NCBI RefSeq assembly: GCF_040703035.1
Contig: NZ_CP159996.1
Span: 716,001-780,000, forward strand
Direction: 5' to 3'
From: Terribacillus aidingensis
Lineage (GTDB): Bacteria > Bacillota > Bacilli > Bacillales > Amphibacillaceae
Length of the DNA: 64,000 nt
A program made the position numbers and the translations under genes. Below the pieces are notes generated by a model. The model saw only the letters and a list, made by a program, of their open reading frames with translations, did no database searches and was not told the DNA's origin. Of the stretch, positions 46,401-54,328 are shown piece by piece. Within the stretch, counting starts at the first letter, position 1; every line of letters begins with the position of its first letter.

Positions 46401-47004
46401 TCTTATCCATCAGTCTTGGATCATTAGCGCCGAGTATGAAGCTGGCTTTTTCTGTATTTGTATTCTTATCCAGCTGTAAGCTGTAATGTACTTTATACAC
46501 ATTAAAATAATGCGCTTGGAGCACCATATCTTCTGCTTCGGTACCAATCCACTCGGCACCGTCCCAAGCAGAAATATCTGTATCCAATAGTCCTGTTTCG
46601 AACCAGCTGGCGGCTGTTGCCTTTTTACCATTTTCGTTCCAAACGGACACTTCCCATTCATAACGAGTAGCTGGTTTCAGTTCTTTTCCTTCATATTGAA
46701 TAGCGACAGACTCATCAGAATGCTGTTTCTTAGTATTCCAGACAGTTTTCCCTTCTGGATCCTTTACAACAAGTTGATAAGCTTTTTGTTTGGCTCCTTG
46801 GTGGTCGGCTTGCATTTGCCAGCTGAAGGTAGGGTTTGGATTGTCCAAACCAAGCGGTGTTGAACTGAAATCAGTTAAAAGATTAATAACTTCGGCTTTC
46901 TGTTTTTTGGCATCTACTGGGCTGGAAACAAAGGGTAGAAACGAGGTTAGGACTAGGAGCAGTGAGGTAACCCACACAATACGACGATAAAACCGGGTCT
47001 GCAT
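43468..47004 (-). CDS. Secreted alpha-L-rhamnosidase, GH78
   Basis: Large 1178-residue glycoside hydrolase that removes terminal alpha-L-rhamnose from pectic oligosaccharides or plant glycosides. A signal peptide (IVWVTSLLLVLTSFLPFVSS, cleavage after VDA near residue 32) directs export. N-terminal beta domains follow, including a fibronectin-like part (KATRYEWEVSVWNENGKK-like), then the rhamnosidase N domain (YATARGIYEIYLNGERVGED). The (alpha/alpha)6 catalytic domain contains DTPARNERMGWNGD with the acidic residues used in catalysis, and DWLSPENSKTENVF. A C-terminal beta domain ends the protein. A cre box lies upstream. With the PL11 lyase it forms a rhamnogalacturonan-degrading pair, although the genes are separated by 7 kb. 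Confidence 0.95.
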   Translation of the reverse strand: MQTRFYRRIVWVTSLLLVLTSFLPFVSSPVDAKKQKAEVINLLTDFSSTPLGLDNPNPTFSWQMQADHQGAKQKAYQLVVKDPEGKTVWNTKKQHSDESVAIQYEGKELKPATRYEWEVSVWNENGKKATAASWFETGLLDTDISAWDGAEWIGTEAEDMVLQAHYFNVYKVHYSLQLDKNTNTEKASFILGANDPRLMDKNKNMYNLENDVNESYVEFELDVSDVKKDSGNAKLLIYRAGYEPGDDPASPITVLDISRDLIDSKNKHKAHDISIWGNSGVFHIFIDGENRITPANGFNVNPVGSGGNYIAFPMLSEIGFSVDKKQQASFRNLKVTNYRKPSNTLFEENTEAKNYKGIFAKAKGVTVTSGAYNVAGGNKGVFAVADPSGHSTPLLRTEFKTDKKKIEDARLYATARGIYEIYLNGERVGEDYFNPGLTQYNKTQMYQTYDVTDQLKSGKVNAFGAMLGEGWWSGASTFTTENWNYFGDRNSLLAKLVITYEDGTTKTITTNPDWEYTTDGPLVYGSFFQGEVYDANKEMKNWSKAGFKPKNWKQAVEVPLDETTTAGNLNYSDMQITGQVGENARIVDTLTAKSMEEVRPGVYVYDMGQNMVGVPQINLKKQKADEKITLRYAEMLYPDSEDSGENTGMLMLENLRAALVQDTYVTKKGNQTIQPRFTFHGYRYIEITGVDKPPALKDVKGLVISSIHDIDSSYETSNSTVNKLWENITWSMRGNFLSIPTDTPARNERMGWNGDISVFSETATYMDNVNQFLRRHNLANRDLQRADGRYSDVTPIGPGFGGILWGSAGLTVPWQSYQQYGDETVLQEHYDSMKQYVDYLDTKVNATTGLINEGPLGDWLSPENSKTENVFLWAAYHVYDLEIMAKTAEILGNDDDAAHYWERYEERKHFFNQKFIDPETKKTLKSNGAISDSQASYAVPLALNVLDETNADAAADHLAATVQRKNTDDLGKERPEYSLMTGFIGTAAISQALSDYSHDDIAYRLLQQKSYPSWLYSVENGATTIWERLNSYTEEDGFGGNNSMNSFNHYSFGAVGAWMYKESLGIKRDPDHPGFKHFLLEPTPDPDQVMTWAKGHVDSMYGRIESSWKADNQAFSYDAVIPSNTTATITIPAKDTKSVRVNGKPIHKATGVTFKEHKNGKISFDAESGSYTFESILP

Positions 47005-47095
47005 ACGATTCCTCCTTCATAATGGTTAATGAAATTGCTGTAAGGCAGTCCAATCGGTACATACGTGGAGGCAGCTTCAACTTTTGCACGTCGAT

Positions 47096-47110
47096 TGTGA
47101 GCGCTTACAT
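47096..47110 (-). promoter_or_regulatory. cre box upstream of the rhamnosidase gene
   Basis: On the minus strand ATGTAAGCGCTCACA fits the cre consensus at every fixed position, about 90 bases before the rhamnosidase start codon. Confidence 0.8.
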
Positions 47111-47322
47111 ATTTAAATTCTACCGTAATTTTGCTCATATTTAGAGGGGGCATTTCTTGGTTAAGGGGGAGAATCATAAGGTGTTATAAAGAAAAAATTG
47201 GAAATAATCCCGGGCATCTGTACTCGATCCTTTGTCTCTTGAAGCTGCCCTTTATAATTCATACAATTGAATAATTCATTTATATAAAATATATAAGGGA
47301 GCTAGTCTCGAGGAGGATCATT
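47111..47322. other. Remainder of the 318-base rhamnosidase-M20 intergenic region
   Basis: The divergent region between the rhamnosidase and the first M20 gene. Apart from the cre box it is AT-rich and holds a GAGGAGG ribosome binding site just before the M20 start. No hairpin, small gene or riboswitch was recognised. Confidence 0.4.
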
Positions 47323-48501
47323 GTGGAACGAAACGAAATAGTATTAGAAGCTAATGACTTGCACAAACAACATCTATTGAATTGGAGAAGGCACTTACAT
47401 GCGAACCCCGAGCTTTCTTTTCAGGAGGAGCGTACTTCACAATTCGTTTACGATACATTAGCAAGTTTTGGGAATCTAGAGCTGAGCAGACCAACAAAGA
47501 CAAGTGTCATGGCAAAGCTGAAGGGAGCGAAACCGGGTAAAGTAATTGGTTTCCGAGCAGACATGGATGCCTTGCCAATACAGGAAGAAACGAATCTTCC
47601 TTTCGCTTCAAAGGTCGATGGTGTGATGCACGCATGCGGTCATGATGCGCACACTAGCATCTTGCTCACAGCAGCAGAAATTTTAAGTGCCAAGCAGGAA
47701 GAGATGAGTGGGGAAATCCGCTTCTTCTTCCAGCACGCAGAAGAGCTGTTTCCTGGCGGTGCTAAAGAAATGGTAGAAGCAGGTGTTACCGAAGGATTGG
47801 ATATGGTGTTTGGACTGCACGTTGCTTCTCAATTGCCGCGCGGTAAGGTTGGTGTCATTTATGGACCAGCAACATCCAATTCCGATCAGTTCCATTTGAC
47901 TGTAAAGGGAAAAGGCGGGCATTCTTCACAGCCCGATAAAACGGTGGATCCAATTGTTATCAGTGCCCAGATTATCACGAATTTGCAATCAGTAGTATCA
48001 CGGATGACTAGCCCAAAAGAAGAACTGGTCGTTTCACTCACCACTCTGCAAGCTGGAGATGCAGTAAATGTTATTCCGAATGAAGTGCATATAGGAGCAT
48101 CATTGCGTTCGCTTAAGCAAGATGTGCGGAAGAATGCGATAACTGCCATTGAGCGTATGGTGAAGGGTATAACGGAAGCAAATGGTGCCGCATATGACTT
48201 GGAAGTTACGTATGGATATGATTCTGTCATCAACGAAGAGGAAGCAACCGCAATAGCAGAGCGAGCACTCAAGCGAAAACTTGGGGAAGGTGCAGTACTT
48301 CATGGCAGTGCGATCATGGGAGGAGAGGACTTTGCTGCTTTTGCAAATGCCGTTCCTGGCTGCTTTGTATTTGTCGGTGCTAAGGAGGAAGCTAATCCAA
48401 CCCCTGCACCTCACCACCATCCACAATTTCGAATAGAGGAAGAAGCAATGCAGGATGGTGTGCAATATTTCCTTGGTATTGCAGAGGATCTTGTTTTTTA
48501 A
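47323..48501 (+). CDS. M20 family amidohydrolase (aminoacylase/hippurate hydrolase type), first copy
   Basis: 392-residue metal-dependent hydrolase of the AmhX/HipO/IAA-amino acid hydrolase group, removing an acyl group from an amino acid or cleaving a related amide. Metal ligands and the catalytic glutamate are in HACGHDAHTS, FFQHAEELFPGG, FGLHVAS and the late APHHHPQF. The dimerisation domain lies at about 185-300. The start is GTG with GAGGAGG upstream. The next gene encodes a clear paralogue of the same length, with long identical stretches such as VIGFRADMDALPIQEET, so the two arose by tandem duplication. The 220-base gap between them suggests separate promoters. Confidence 0.93.
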   Translation: MERNEIVLEANDLHKQHLLNWRRHLHANPELSFQEERTSQFVYDTLASFGNLELSRPTKTSVMAKLKGAKPGKVIGFRADMDALPIQEETNLPFASKVDGVMHACGHDAHTSILLTAAEILSAKQEEMSGEIRFFFQHAEELFPGGAKEMVEAGVTEGLDMVFGLHVASQLPRGKVGVIYGPATSNSDQFHLTVKGKGGHSSQPDKTVDPIVISAQIITNLQSVVSRMTSPKEELVVSLTTLQAGDAVNVIPNEVHIGASLRSLKQDVRKNAITAIERMVKGITEANGAAYDLEVTYGYDSVINEEEATAIAERALKRKLGEGAVLHGSAIMGGEDFAAFANAVPGCFVFVGAKEEANPTPAPHHHPQFRIEEEAMQDGVQYFLGIAEDLVF

Positions 48502-48722
48502 GGAGGAGTCTTTGTACTCCTCTTTTTTCAATGTTTCTCACTTAACGTTAACAATCGCTGACATAAAAACTTTTTTATAGGTAATATCAAACTGATTTTT
48601 ATCAGGAAAATTGAATGGATATTCATCTAGGGTCTTTAATACGAGACTAGGGAGTGCTATGATAGTGAACATATAAATTTTCTGAAATATTTCATTATTG
48701 TAATTATTGAAGGGGAGATCTT

Positions 48723-49904
48723 ATGCTAACGAAACAGACCGAAATTGAATTGTCCAATGAACAAGTAGAAGAGATTGTCAGCTGGAGAAGATATTTGCAT
48801 CAGCATCCGGAGCTGTCTTTTCAGGAGTATAAGACGTCAGCTTTCCTTTATGAAACATTAAGCACTTTTCCTAATCTGGAAGTGACAAGACCTACTGAAA
48901 CAAGTGTATTGGCGGTACTGAAGGGGGCTCATCCTGGTAAAACGATCGGCTTCCGGGCTGACATGGATGCCTTGCCGATACAAGAAGAAACAGGTCTTCC
49001 TTATGCATCAAAAAACGATGGTGTCATGCATGCTTGCGGACATGACGGTCATACTGCCATTTTGCTTGGAGTCGCGAAAGCACTAAGTGCAAAGCAGGAT
49101 AAAATCCACGGTGAAATTCGTTTCTTCTTCCAGCACGCAGAAGAATTGCTTCCAGGAGGCGCTAGAGAAATGGTTGAAGCCGGCGTGACCGAAGGTGTGG
49201 ATTATGTGTTCGGTTTGCATCTTTCCTCTCTTACGCCATTAGGTCAGCTGACAATTACACCGGGAGCGGCTACGTCCAATTCAGACATGTTCCATGCCAC
49301 GATCAAAGGGAAAGGAGGACACTCTTCTCAGCCGGAGAACACAATTGATCCAGTCGTTACAAGTGCTCAGATCATCACCAGCCTGCAGACGGTCGTTTCC
49401 CGCATCACGAGCCCTAAGGATGAATTGGTTGTGTCTGTCACGACATTACAAGCCGGAGACGCTGTCAATGTCATTCCGGAACAAGTGAAAATCGGGGCTT
49501 CCGTTCGCTCCTTTAGTCAGGACGTCCGTAAACGGGCAGTCGAGGCGATTGAACAAATTATCAAGGGTGTATCCGAAGCGAATGGCTGCCAGTATGAATT
49601 TAATTATACGTACGGCTACGATTCAGTCGTCAATGATGCGGATGCAACTGCTATTACGTTTGAAGCAATCCGACGCAAGCTGGGCGAAGGGGTAGCAGTC
49701 GAAGGAGAAGCAATTATGGGAGGCGAGGATTTTTCAGCTTTCTCAAACGTTGTTCCTGGCTGCTTCGTATTCGTAGGCGCTTGTTCTCCGGATAACCAGA
49801 CACCAGCTCCCCATCACCATCCGAAATTCCTTATTGACGAAGCGGCATTGGCGGATGGGGCGAATATGTTCCTTGCTATTGCTGAAGACTTGTTGCTGGA
49901 ATAA
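48723..49904 (+). CDS. M20 family amidohydrolase, second copy
   Basis: 393-residue paralogue of the preceding enzyme, with roughly two thirds of residues identical by eye. Metal-site motifs HACGHDGHTA, FFQHAEELLPGG, FGLHLSS and TPAPHHHPKF are all intact, so it should be active. Differences cluster in the N-terminal 25 residues and around VFGLH, which may shift the substrate choice. AAGGGGAGATC precedes the ATG. It is followed by 295 bases with an unusual nested inverted repeat before the next gene, another amidohydrolase of different fold. Confidence 0.92.
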   Translation: MLTKQTEIELSNEQVEEIVSWRRYLHQHPELSFQEYKTSAFLYETLSTFPNLEVTRPTETSVLAVLKGAHPGKTIGFRADMDALPIQEETGLPYASKNDGVMHACGHDGHTAILLGVAKALSAKQDKIHGEIRFFFQHAEELLPGGAREMVEAGVTEGVDYVFGLHLSSLTPLGQLTITPGAATSNSDMFHATIKGKGGHSSQPENTIDPVVTSAQIITSLQTVVSRITSPKDELVVSVTTLQAGDAVNVIPEQVKIGASVRSFSQDVRKRAVEAIEQIIKGVSEANGCQYEFNYTYGYDSVVNDADATAITFEAIRRKLGEGVAVEGEAIMGGEDFSAFSNVVPGCFVFVGACSPDNQTPAPHHHPKFLIDEAALADGANMFLAIAEDLLLE

Positions 49905-50020
49905 GAAAACTGTAACAGCGAAACTGGTGACTTTGGCTATCATCGTCGCTGCAGGAGACGTATTTTAAATTATTTCCCGGGCAAAGACTCCATTCGGAAT
50001 TACATGAAAGGACTAGAGTT

Positions 50021-50077
50021 ATGCTGACCGAGTTGTGCTACTTAGGTTACTTAATAAGTAACCATTAGTGTCAGCAT
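50021..50077. repeat. Nested inverted repeat
   Basis: Outer arms ATGCTGAC (50021-50028) and GTCAGCAT (50070-50077) enclose the perfect inner hairpin GGTTACTTAATAAGTAACC (50045-50063). It lies in the 295-base gap between the second M20 gene and the amidohydrolase gene. There is no T-run directly after it; a T-rich CTTCTTTTTT follows further on near 50135-50145. Role unknown. Confidence 0.55.
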
Positions 50078-50199
50078 CAAGGTGAAGGCAATGGTTTAAG
50101 TCAGCTGCGGCTGCTTTTCAAGGGCGGCTTCGCTTCTTTTTTCCAGCCAGATCAGTAGTCGCCAGTACATTTTGTACATACATTTAAGGAGGCTGTAAA

Positions 50200-51453
50200 A
50201 TGGACAAGCTTATTCGCAATGGTATCGTAATTAATGGAACAGGAGAGGTAATAGAGGATGCTGTGATTGCCATTAAAGAAGATCGTATCGCTGCTATGGG
50301 GCCATCGGCTGACTTTATCGGTATTGATGCCAAAGAAGTCGTTGACGCACAGGGCGGTTATATACTGCCAGGTTTGATCGATACACATGTGCATATGATG
50401 ATGGAAATTAAAGACGTACGGGAATCACTTATCACTCCTTTTTCGATGCGTTTCTATGAAGCGTTGACGTACATGAAACGAACACTGGATGCAGGCATCA
50501 CGACAGTAAGAGATGCTGGTTATGCCGACCTTGGCGTAAAACAGGCCATCGAACATGGCTTGATTAGCGGACCGCGTATGCAAATAAGCATTAATCCGCT
50601 TACGATCACAGGTGGTCATGGTGATAATTGGATGGTGTCCGATATGGATTTGACTAATAAAGCTTATCCAGGGTTTCCATCTGGTATTTGCGATGGACCG
50701 GAGCAGGTACGTCAGAAGGTCCGGGAGATGCTTCGGGCAGGTGCGGATATTATTAAAGTACATGCGACCGGAGGTGTCATGAGTCCGACCGATCATCCGG
50801 AATTCACACAATTCTCCATGGAAGAGCTGCGCATCATCGTAGAAGAAGCAACTTATCGGAAAGGGCGTAAAGTGATGGCACATGCCCAGGGAGCAGAAGG
50901 TGTAAAACAAGCTGTCCGAGCAGGCATCCATTCTATCGAGCATGGTATCTTCCTTGACGATGAAGCAATCGAGCTCATGCTGGAGCATGGTACGTACCTT
51001 GTTCCAACGTTGCTCGCCCCTGTCAGTGTCGTGGAAGCAAGTGAAGCGAATGAAAGCATGCCTGCTTATGCGGTTGATAAAGCGAAGGAAGTAATGGAAA
51101 TTCATCAGCAGAGCGTAGCAAGAGCATATGAAGCAGGTGTCAAAATTGCGATGGGAACCGATGCAGGTGTTATGGCGCATGGCATGAACTTGCGTGAGCT
51201 GGCACTGATGTGCGACATTGGCATGAGTCCGATGGAAGCAATTATTGCGACAACTAAAGTAGCTGCAGAGTGCTTAGGCTGGGAAGATAAAATCGGGACA
51301 ATAGCTGAAGGTAAATTAGCAGACATAGTCATCGTGCAGGAAAACCCATTGGAAAATATCGCTTCCATGGCTGACACAAATAATATAAAGACGGTAATAC
51401 AGGGAGGAAAGCTGAAGAAACAGCTTTCCATCCAGTCAGGTATTCCAAGTTGA
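50200..51453 (+). CDS. Metal-dependent amidohydrolase (imidazolonepropionase/prolidase-like)
   Basis: 417-residue enzyme of the amidohydrolase superfamily with a TIM-barrel. The metal-binding motif PGLIDTHVHMMME is near residue 60, followed by a lysine in IIKVHATGG, histidines in MAHAQG and IEHGIF, and the metal aspartate in AMGTDAGVMAHG. The final beta-sandwich strand reads GKLADIVIVQENPLENI. Relatives hydrolyse Xaa-Pro or N-acyl dipeptides, or related cyclic amides; the substrate is open. Neighbouring M20 enzymes and a dicarboxylate transporter suggest breakdown of a modified amino acid. AAGGAGG precedes the ATG. Confidence 0.9.
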   Translation: MDKLIRNGIVINGTGEVIEDAVIAIKEDRIAAMGPSADFIGIDAKEVVDAQGGYILPGLIDTHVHMMMEIKDVRESLITPFSMRFYEALTYMKRTLDAGITTVRDAGYADLGVKQAIEHGLISGPRMQISINPLTITGGHGDNWMVSDMDLTNKAYPGFPSGICDGPEQVRQKVREMLRAGADIIKVHATGGVMSPTDHPEFTQFSMEELRIIVEEATYRKGRKVMAHAQGAEGVKQAVRAGIHSIEHGIFLDDEAIELMLEHGTYLVPTLLAPVSVVEASEANESMPAYAVDKAKEVMEIHQQSVARAYEAGVKIAMGTDAGVMAHGMNLRELALMCDIGMSPMEAIIATTKVAAECLGWEDKIGTIAEGKLADIVIVQENPLENIASMADTNNIKTVIQGGKLKKQLSIQSGIPS

Positions 51454-51491
51454 CAATAAAACAGCGGGCAAATGCCCGCTGTTTTATTGTA
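51454..51491 (+). terminator. Terminator after the amidohydrolase gene
   Basis: ACAATAAAACAGCGGGC pairs perfectly with GCCCGCTGTTTTATTGT, a 17-base stem around a four-base loop, starting at the stop codon. Confidence 0.93.
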
Positions 51492-51550
51492 CAAATATTT
51501 GACAGAACAACCAGGAGTCTAATAGGCTTAACATGTAATTTTATTTAGTT

Positions 51551-51577
51551 GCTTACACTATTATGTAAGCGCTTAAA
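51551..51577 (+). promoter_or_regulatory. cre box and inverted repeat upstream of the DASS transporter
   Basis: ATGTAAGCGCTTAAA (51563-51577) matches the cre consensus with one mismatch. It overlaps the inverted repeat GCTTACA...TGTAAGC (51551-51570). They lie about 20 bases before the start codon. Confidence 0.7.
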
Positions 51578-51595
51578 TTTGAAGGAGGCGATTGA

Positions 51596-53251
51596 ATGAA
51601 GTCCAGTATGCTATCGTTATGGGAAGGGCTATGGCATGCGCATGAAAGAACCAAGCAGTTGCTGCTTTTCGCTGTACCAACCTCAAAGAAAAAAGTGTCA
51701 GATCAATCATCGAACCAATCAGGCACCTCCAACAAGGCACCTCGTACGTACAAACGTCCCCAATTAATTGGATTGTTGTTAGGTCCTCTACTGTTTTTCT
51801 CTGTCATTTTGTTTTATTACCCCGAGGGATTGAGCTATGAAGGGCGTATGGTATTGGCTACGACATTGTGGGTTGCGACATGGTGGATCACAGAAGCCAT
51901 TCCAATACCAGCTACTTCCTTACTACCGCTAATTCTCCTGCCAATAACACAAGGTCTTGATGGAGACACAGCGGCTTCAAGCTATGGAGATCCGATTGTA
52001 TTCCTTTTCCTTGGCGGTTTCTTGATTGCTATGGCAATGGAGAAATGGAATTTGCATAAACGCATTGCATTAAATATCATCAGTGTAGTCGGAACGAGTA
52101 CCTCACGTATCGTACTTGGATTTATGATTGCAACTGGTTTCCTCTCGATGTGGGTATCTAATACGGCAGCGGTCATGATGATGCTGCCGATCGGGACAGC
52201 TATTATTTATCAAGCCAGTCAAGCGGCAAAAGCCAGCAAGCAAGACATCGGTGAAGATAATCGGAAGTTCGAAAAATCGCTTGTATTCGCGATTGGGTAT
52301 GCAGGAACGATTGGCGGTCTCGGAACGCTGATCGGAACGCCTCCGAATATTATCCTGGCGGCAATGGCAAGCAGTTTGTTTGGCGTAGAGATTTCCTTTG
52401 GCGGCTGGATGCTGATAGCCGTACCGATTGTTATTGTCCTTTTGTTTTCGACATGGTTTTATCTGACGAAATTCGTTTTCCGAATCAAGATGAAGGAATT
52501 ACCTGGTGGAAAAGAGCTGATCCTTAAGCAAAAACAGGATTTGGGCAAAATGTCGTTCGAAGAAAAAGTCGTGCTTGCCGTATTTACATTTGCTGCATTC
52601 ATGTGGGTCAGCCGCACCTTTCTTTGGCAAGAGGATGCTGTGTTGGAGATACTAGCTATCCCGGGTATCAGTGATACGACAATAGCAGTCTTGGCAGGTG
52701 TAATATTATTCTTGATTCCTAGTTTAAGTAAAAAAGGGGAAAGGATTCTTGATTGGGACGTTTCGAAAGAATTGCCGTGGGGAGTTCTGCTTCTATTCGG
52801 AGGTGGGCTTGCAATCGCAGCTGGCTTCACTAGCTCCGGGCTTTCCCAATGGATCGGTGATCAGCTTACAGTCTTGGAAGGATTAAATATTTTTGTAATC
52901 ATCGTTATTTCGACAACACTCGTATTGTTCTTGACCGAAATTACATCCAATACAGCGACTGCTACTATGATCCTGCCTGTAATGGCATCATTGGCTTTAG
53001 CTTTGGACGTTCATCCATATGCTATCATGGTTCCTGCTGCGATGGCTGCCAACTGTGCATTCATGCTTCCGGTTGGAACGCCGCCGAACGCTATCATATT
53101 TGCAACAGGTAAAATTACAATAGCAGAAATGGTCAGGATAGGCTTTGTGCTTAACATCTTTACCCTGGTTCTGCTCATTCTAGGAGTTTTTGCACTTGTC
53201 GGTTCGCTATGGGGACTTGATTTAAACATGTACCCTGAATCGTGGAAATGA
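51596..53251 (+). CDS. DASS family sodium:dicarboxylate symporter (SdcS-like)
   Basis: 551-residue membrane transporter of the SLC13/DASS family, importing C4-dicarboxylates or related acids with sodium. The N-terminal 58 residues are cytoplasmic and basic. About twelve membrane segments follow. Family hallmarks are WWITEAIPIPATSLLP near residue 100, and the two substrate-site motifs SNTAAVMMMLPIG (about 182-194) and SNTATATMILPVM (about 440-455). GTPPN occurs twice, as GTPPNIILA and GTPPNAIIFA, as expected for the inverted repeat. GAAGGAGG precedes the ATG, and a cre box lies upstream. It stands between the amidohydrolase and a small dehydrogenase-like gene. Confidence 0.94.
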   Translation: MKSSMLSLWEGLWHAHERTKQLLLFAVPTSKKKVSDQSSNQSGTSNKAPRTYKRPQLIGLLLGPLLFFSVILFYYPEGLSYEGRMVLATTLWVATWWITEAIPIPATSLLPLILLPITQGLDGDTAASSYGDPIVFLFLGGFLIAMAMEKWNLHKRIALNIISVVGTSTSRIVLGFMIATGFLSMWVSNTAAVMMMLPIGTAIIYQASQAAKASKQDIGEDNRKFEKSLVFAIGYAGTIGGLGTLIGTPPNIILAAMASSLFGVEISFGGWMLIAVPIVIVLLFSTWFYLTKFVFRIKMKELPGGKELILKQKQDLGKMSFEEKVVLAVFTFAAFMWVSRTFLWQEDAVLEILAIPGISDTTIAVLAGVILFLIPSLSKKGERILDWDVSKELPWGVLLLFGGGLAIAAGFTSSGLSQWIGDQLTVLEGLNIFVIIVISTTLVLFLTEITSNTATATMILPVMASLALALDVHPYAIMVPAAMAANCAFMLPVGTPPNAIIFATGKITIAEMVRIGFVLNIFTLVLLILGVFALVGSLWGLDLNMYPESWK

Positions 53252-53261
53252 ATTTGATAGG

Positions 53262-53282
53262 AGTCTGCCATTGGCAGACTCT
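53262..53282. terminator. Hairpin after the DASS transporter gene
   Basis: GAGTCTGCCA and TGGCAGACTC form a 10-base perfect palindrome without a T-run, so termination may be weak and read-through into the next gene is possible. Confidence 0.6.
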
Positions 53283-53302
53283 GTTCACTAAAGGAGACCA
53301 CC

Positions 53303-53839
53303 ATGAAACATTATCTAGTAATCGGAGGAACTGGTATGCTCCAAGCAGCTGTCCTTGACTGGAATCAGGAGGGTCATAAGGTGACAGTCGTTGCTCGAAC
53401 GGAAGAAAAACTCCGGCGTTTATCTGAAGGTGCTGCCCATCCAGAGCGCCTTCGAACGATACAAGCAGATTACCATCAGCTTGAAAGTTTTCAAAAAAAG
53501 CTGGAGGATGTTCCGCCGCCAGATATTATTGTAAGCTGGATTCATAGCAGCGGAAACAGTGCAATCCAAGCTCTTTGCAACATATATGGCAATGTGTCAA
53601 AGAGGATAGAACTTTTTCATATAAAAGGAAGCAGTGCCCATGATCCGCTACAAAACTATGTACCTCATTATCCTGATACTATTGATTATCATGAGGTCAT
53701 CTTAGGTTTTCAGCTGACCGGAAGCACTTCCAGATGGCTAACAAATGAAGAAATAGCAAAAGGAGTAGGAGAAGCAGTCAAACAGAGGCATCCTCGCTAT
53801 ATCGTCGGAACAATCGAGCCATGGAATGCCAGGCCGTAA
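53303..53839 (+). CDS. Short-chain dehydrogenase-like Rossmann protein
   Basis: 178-residue protein with an N-terminal dinucleotide-binding fold: YLVIGGTGML at residues 4-13, then TVVARTEEKLRRL, and IIVSWIHSSGN after the fourth strand. It lacks a clear Tyr-x-x-x-Lys catalytic pair of classical short-chain dehydrogenases, so it may bind NAD(P) without being a standard oxidoreductase. The substrate is unknown. It is preceded by AAAGGAG and the DASS hairpin, and could be partly cotranscribed with that gene. Confidence 0.8.
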   Translation: MKHYLVIGGTGMLQAAVLDWNQEGHKVTVVARTEEKLRRLSEGAAHPERLRTIQADYHQLESFQKKLEDVPPPDIIVSWIHSSGNSAIQALCNIYGNVSKRIELFHIKGSSAHDPLQNYVPHYPDTIDYHEVILGFQLTGSTSRWLTNEEIAKGVGEAVKQRHPRYIVGTIEPWNARP

Positions 53840-53977
53840 TCATTACTCTCCCTTCGTTGAGGAAATTAAATTATTTTCTTCTGAATTGTTCATAACTTAA
53901 GGATTCTACCGATAATAGAAATGTGCAACTAGGAAAATAGGTCTAGTTATGCCCAAGGATTAAGCGGAGGGTTCCCG

Positions 53978-54289
53978 ATGAAGGAAGCAAAAGATCAAGG
54001 TTGGGCGTTGGTGGCTAAGCTGATGAAGGAAGAAGAGAACCTTGCTGTTGATAGTGGAGAGATTGGATATACCGGGCTTAACGGTAAATTCCTGGCATTG
54101 CTCAGTATAGCTGTTTTCGTTACAAACGGAGATGAGCGTGCACTTCGGCAGCAATTCGAAGCTGCTCTCCTGTCCGGCATATCTGTCCAAGAGATGATGG
54201 AAGCAATCCAACATTGTGCATTGTTGAATGGGTTCCCGCCTTCGCTGAAAGCTATGTCATTATTAAAAGAAGTAGTGGACGACCAATGA
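53978..54289 (+). CDS. Carboxymuconolactone decarboxylase/AhpD-like protein
   Basis: 103-residue all-helical protein with a CMD-like core: LNGKFLALLSIAVFVTNGD, then QQFEAALLSGISVQEMMEAIQHCALLNGFP. A single cysteine follows the conserved histidine, and the CxxC of the AhpD peroxidase type is missing, so peroxidase activity is not indicated. The biological role is unknown. GCGGAGGGTTC lies before the ATG. It is convergent with corA and shares its terminator. Confidence 0.78.
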   Translation: MKEAKDQGWALVAKLMKEEENLAVDSGEIGYTGLNGKFLALLSIAVFVTNGDERALRQQFEAALLSGISVQEMMEAIQHCALLNGFPPSLKAMSLLKEVVDDQ

Positions 54290-54328
54290 CAAAATGCGTG
54301 CAGATGATTCTGCACGCATTTTGTCATT
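54287..54328. terminator. Bidirectional terminator between the CMD and corA genes
   Basis: AAAATGCGTGCAGA and TCTGCACGCATTTT pair perfectly around TGAT. Confidence 0.92.

Noticed and set aside
50110..50150. AGGGCGG-like sequence before a T-run, resembling a T-box antiterminator
   Set aside because: The T-box core AGGGTGGNACCGCG is not present and no specifier hairpin is visible.
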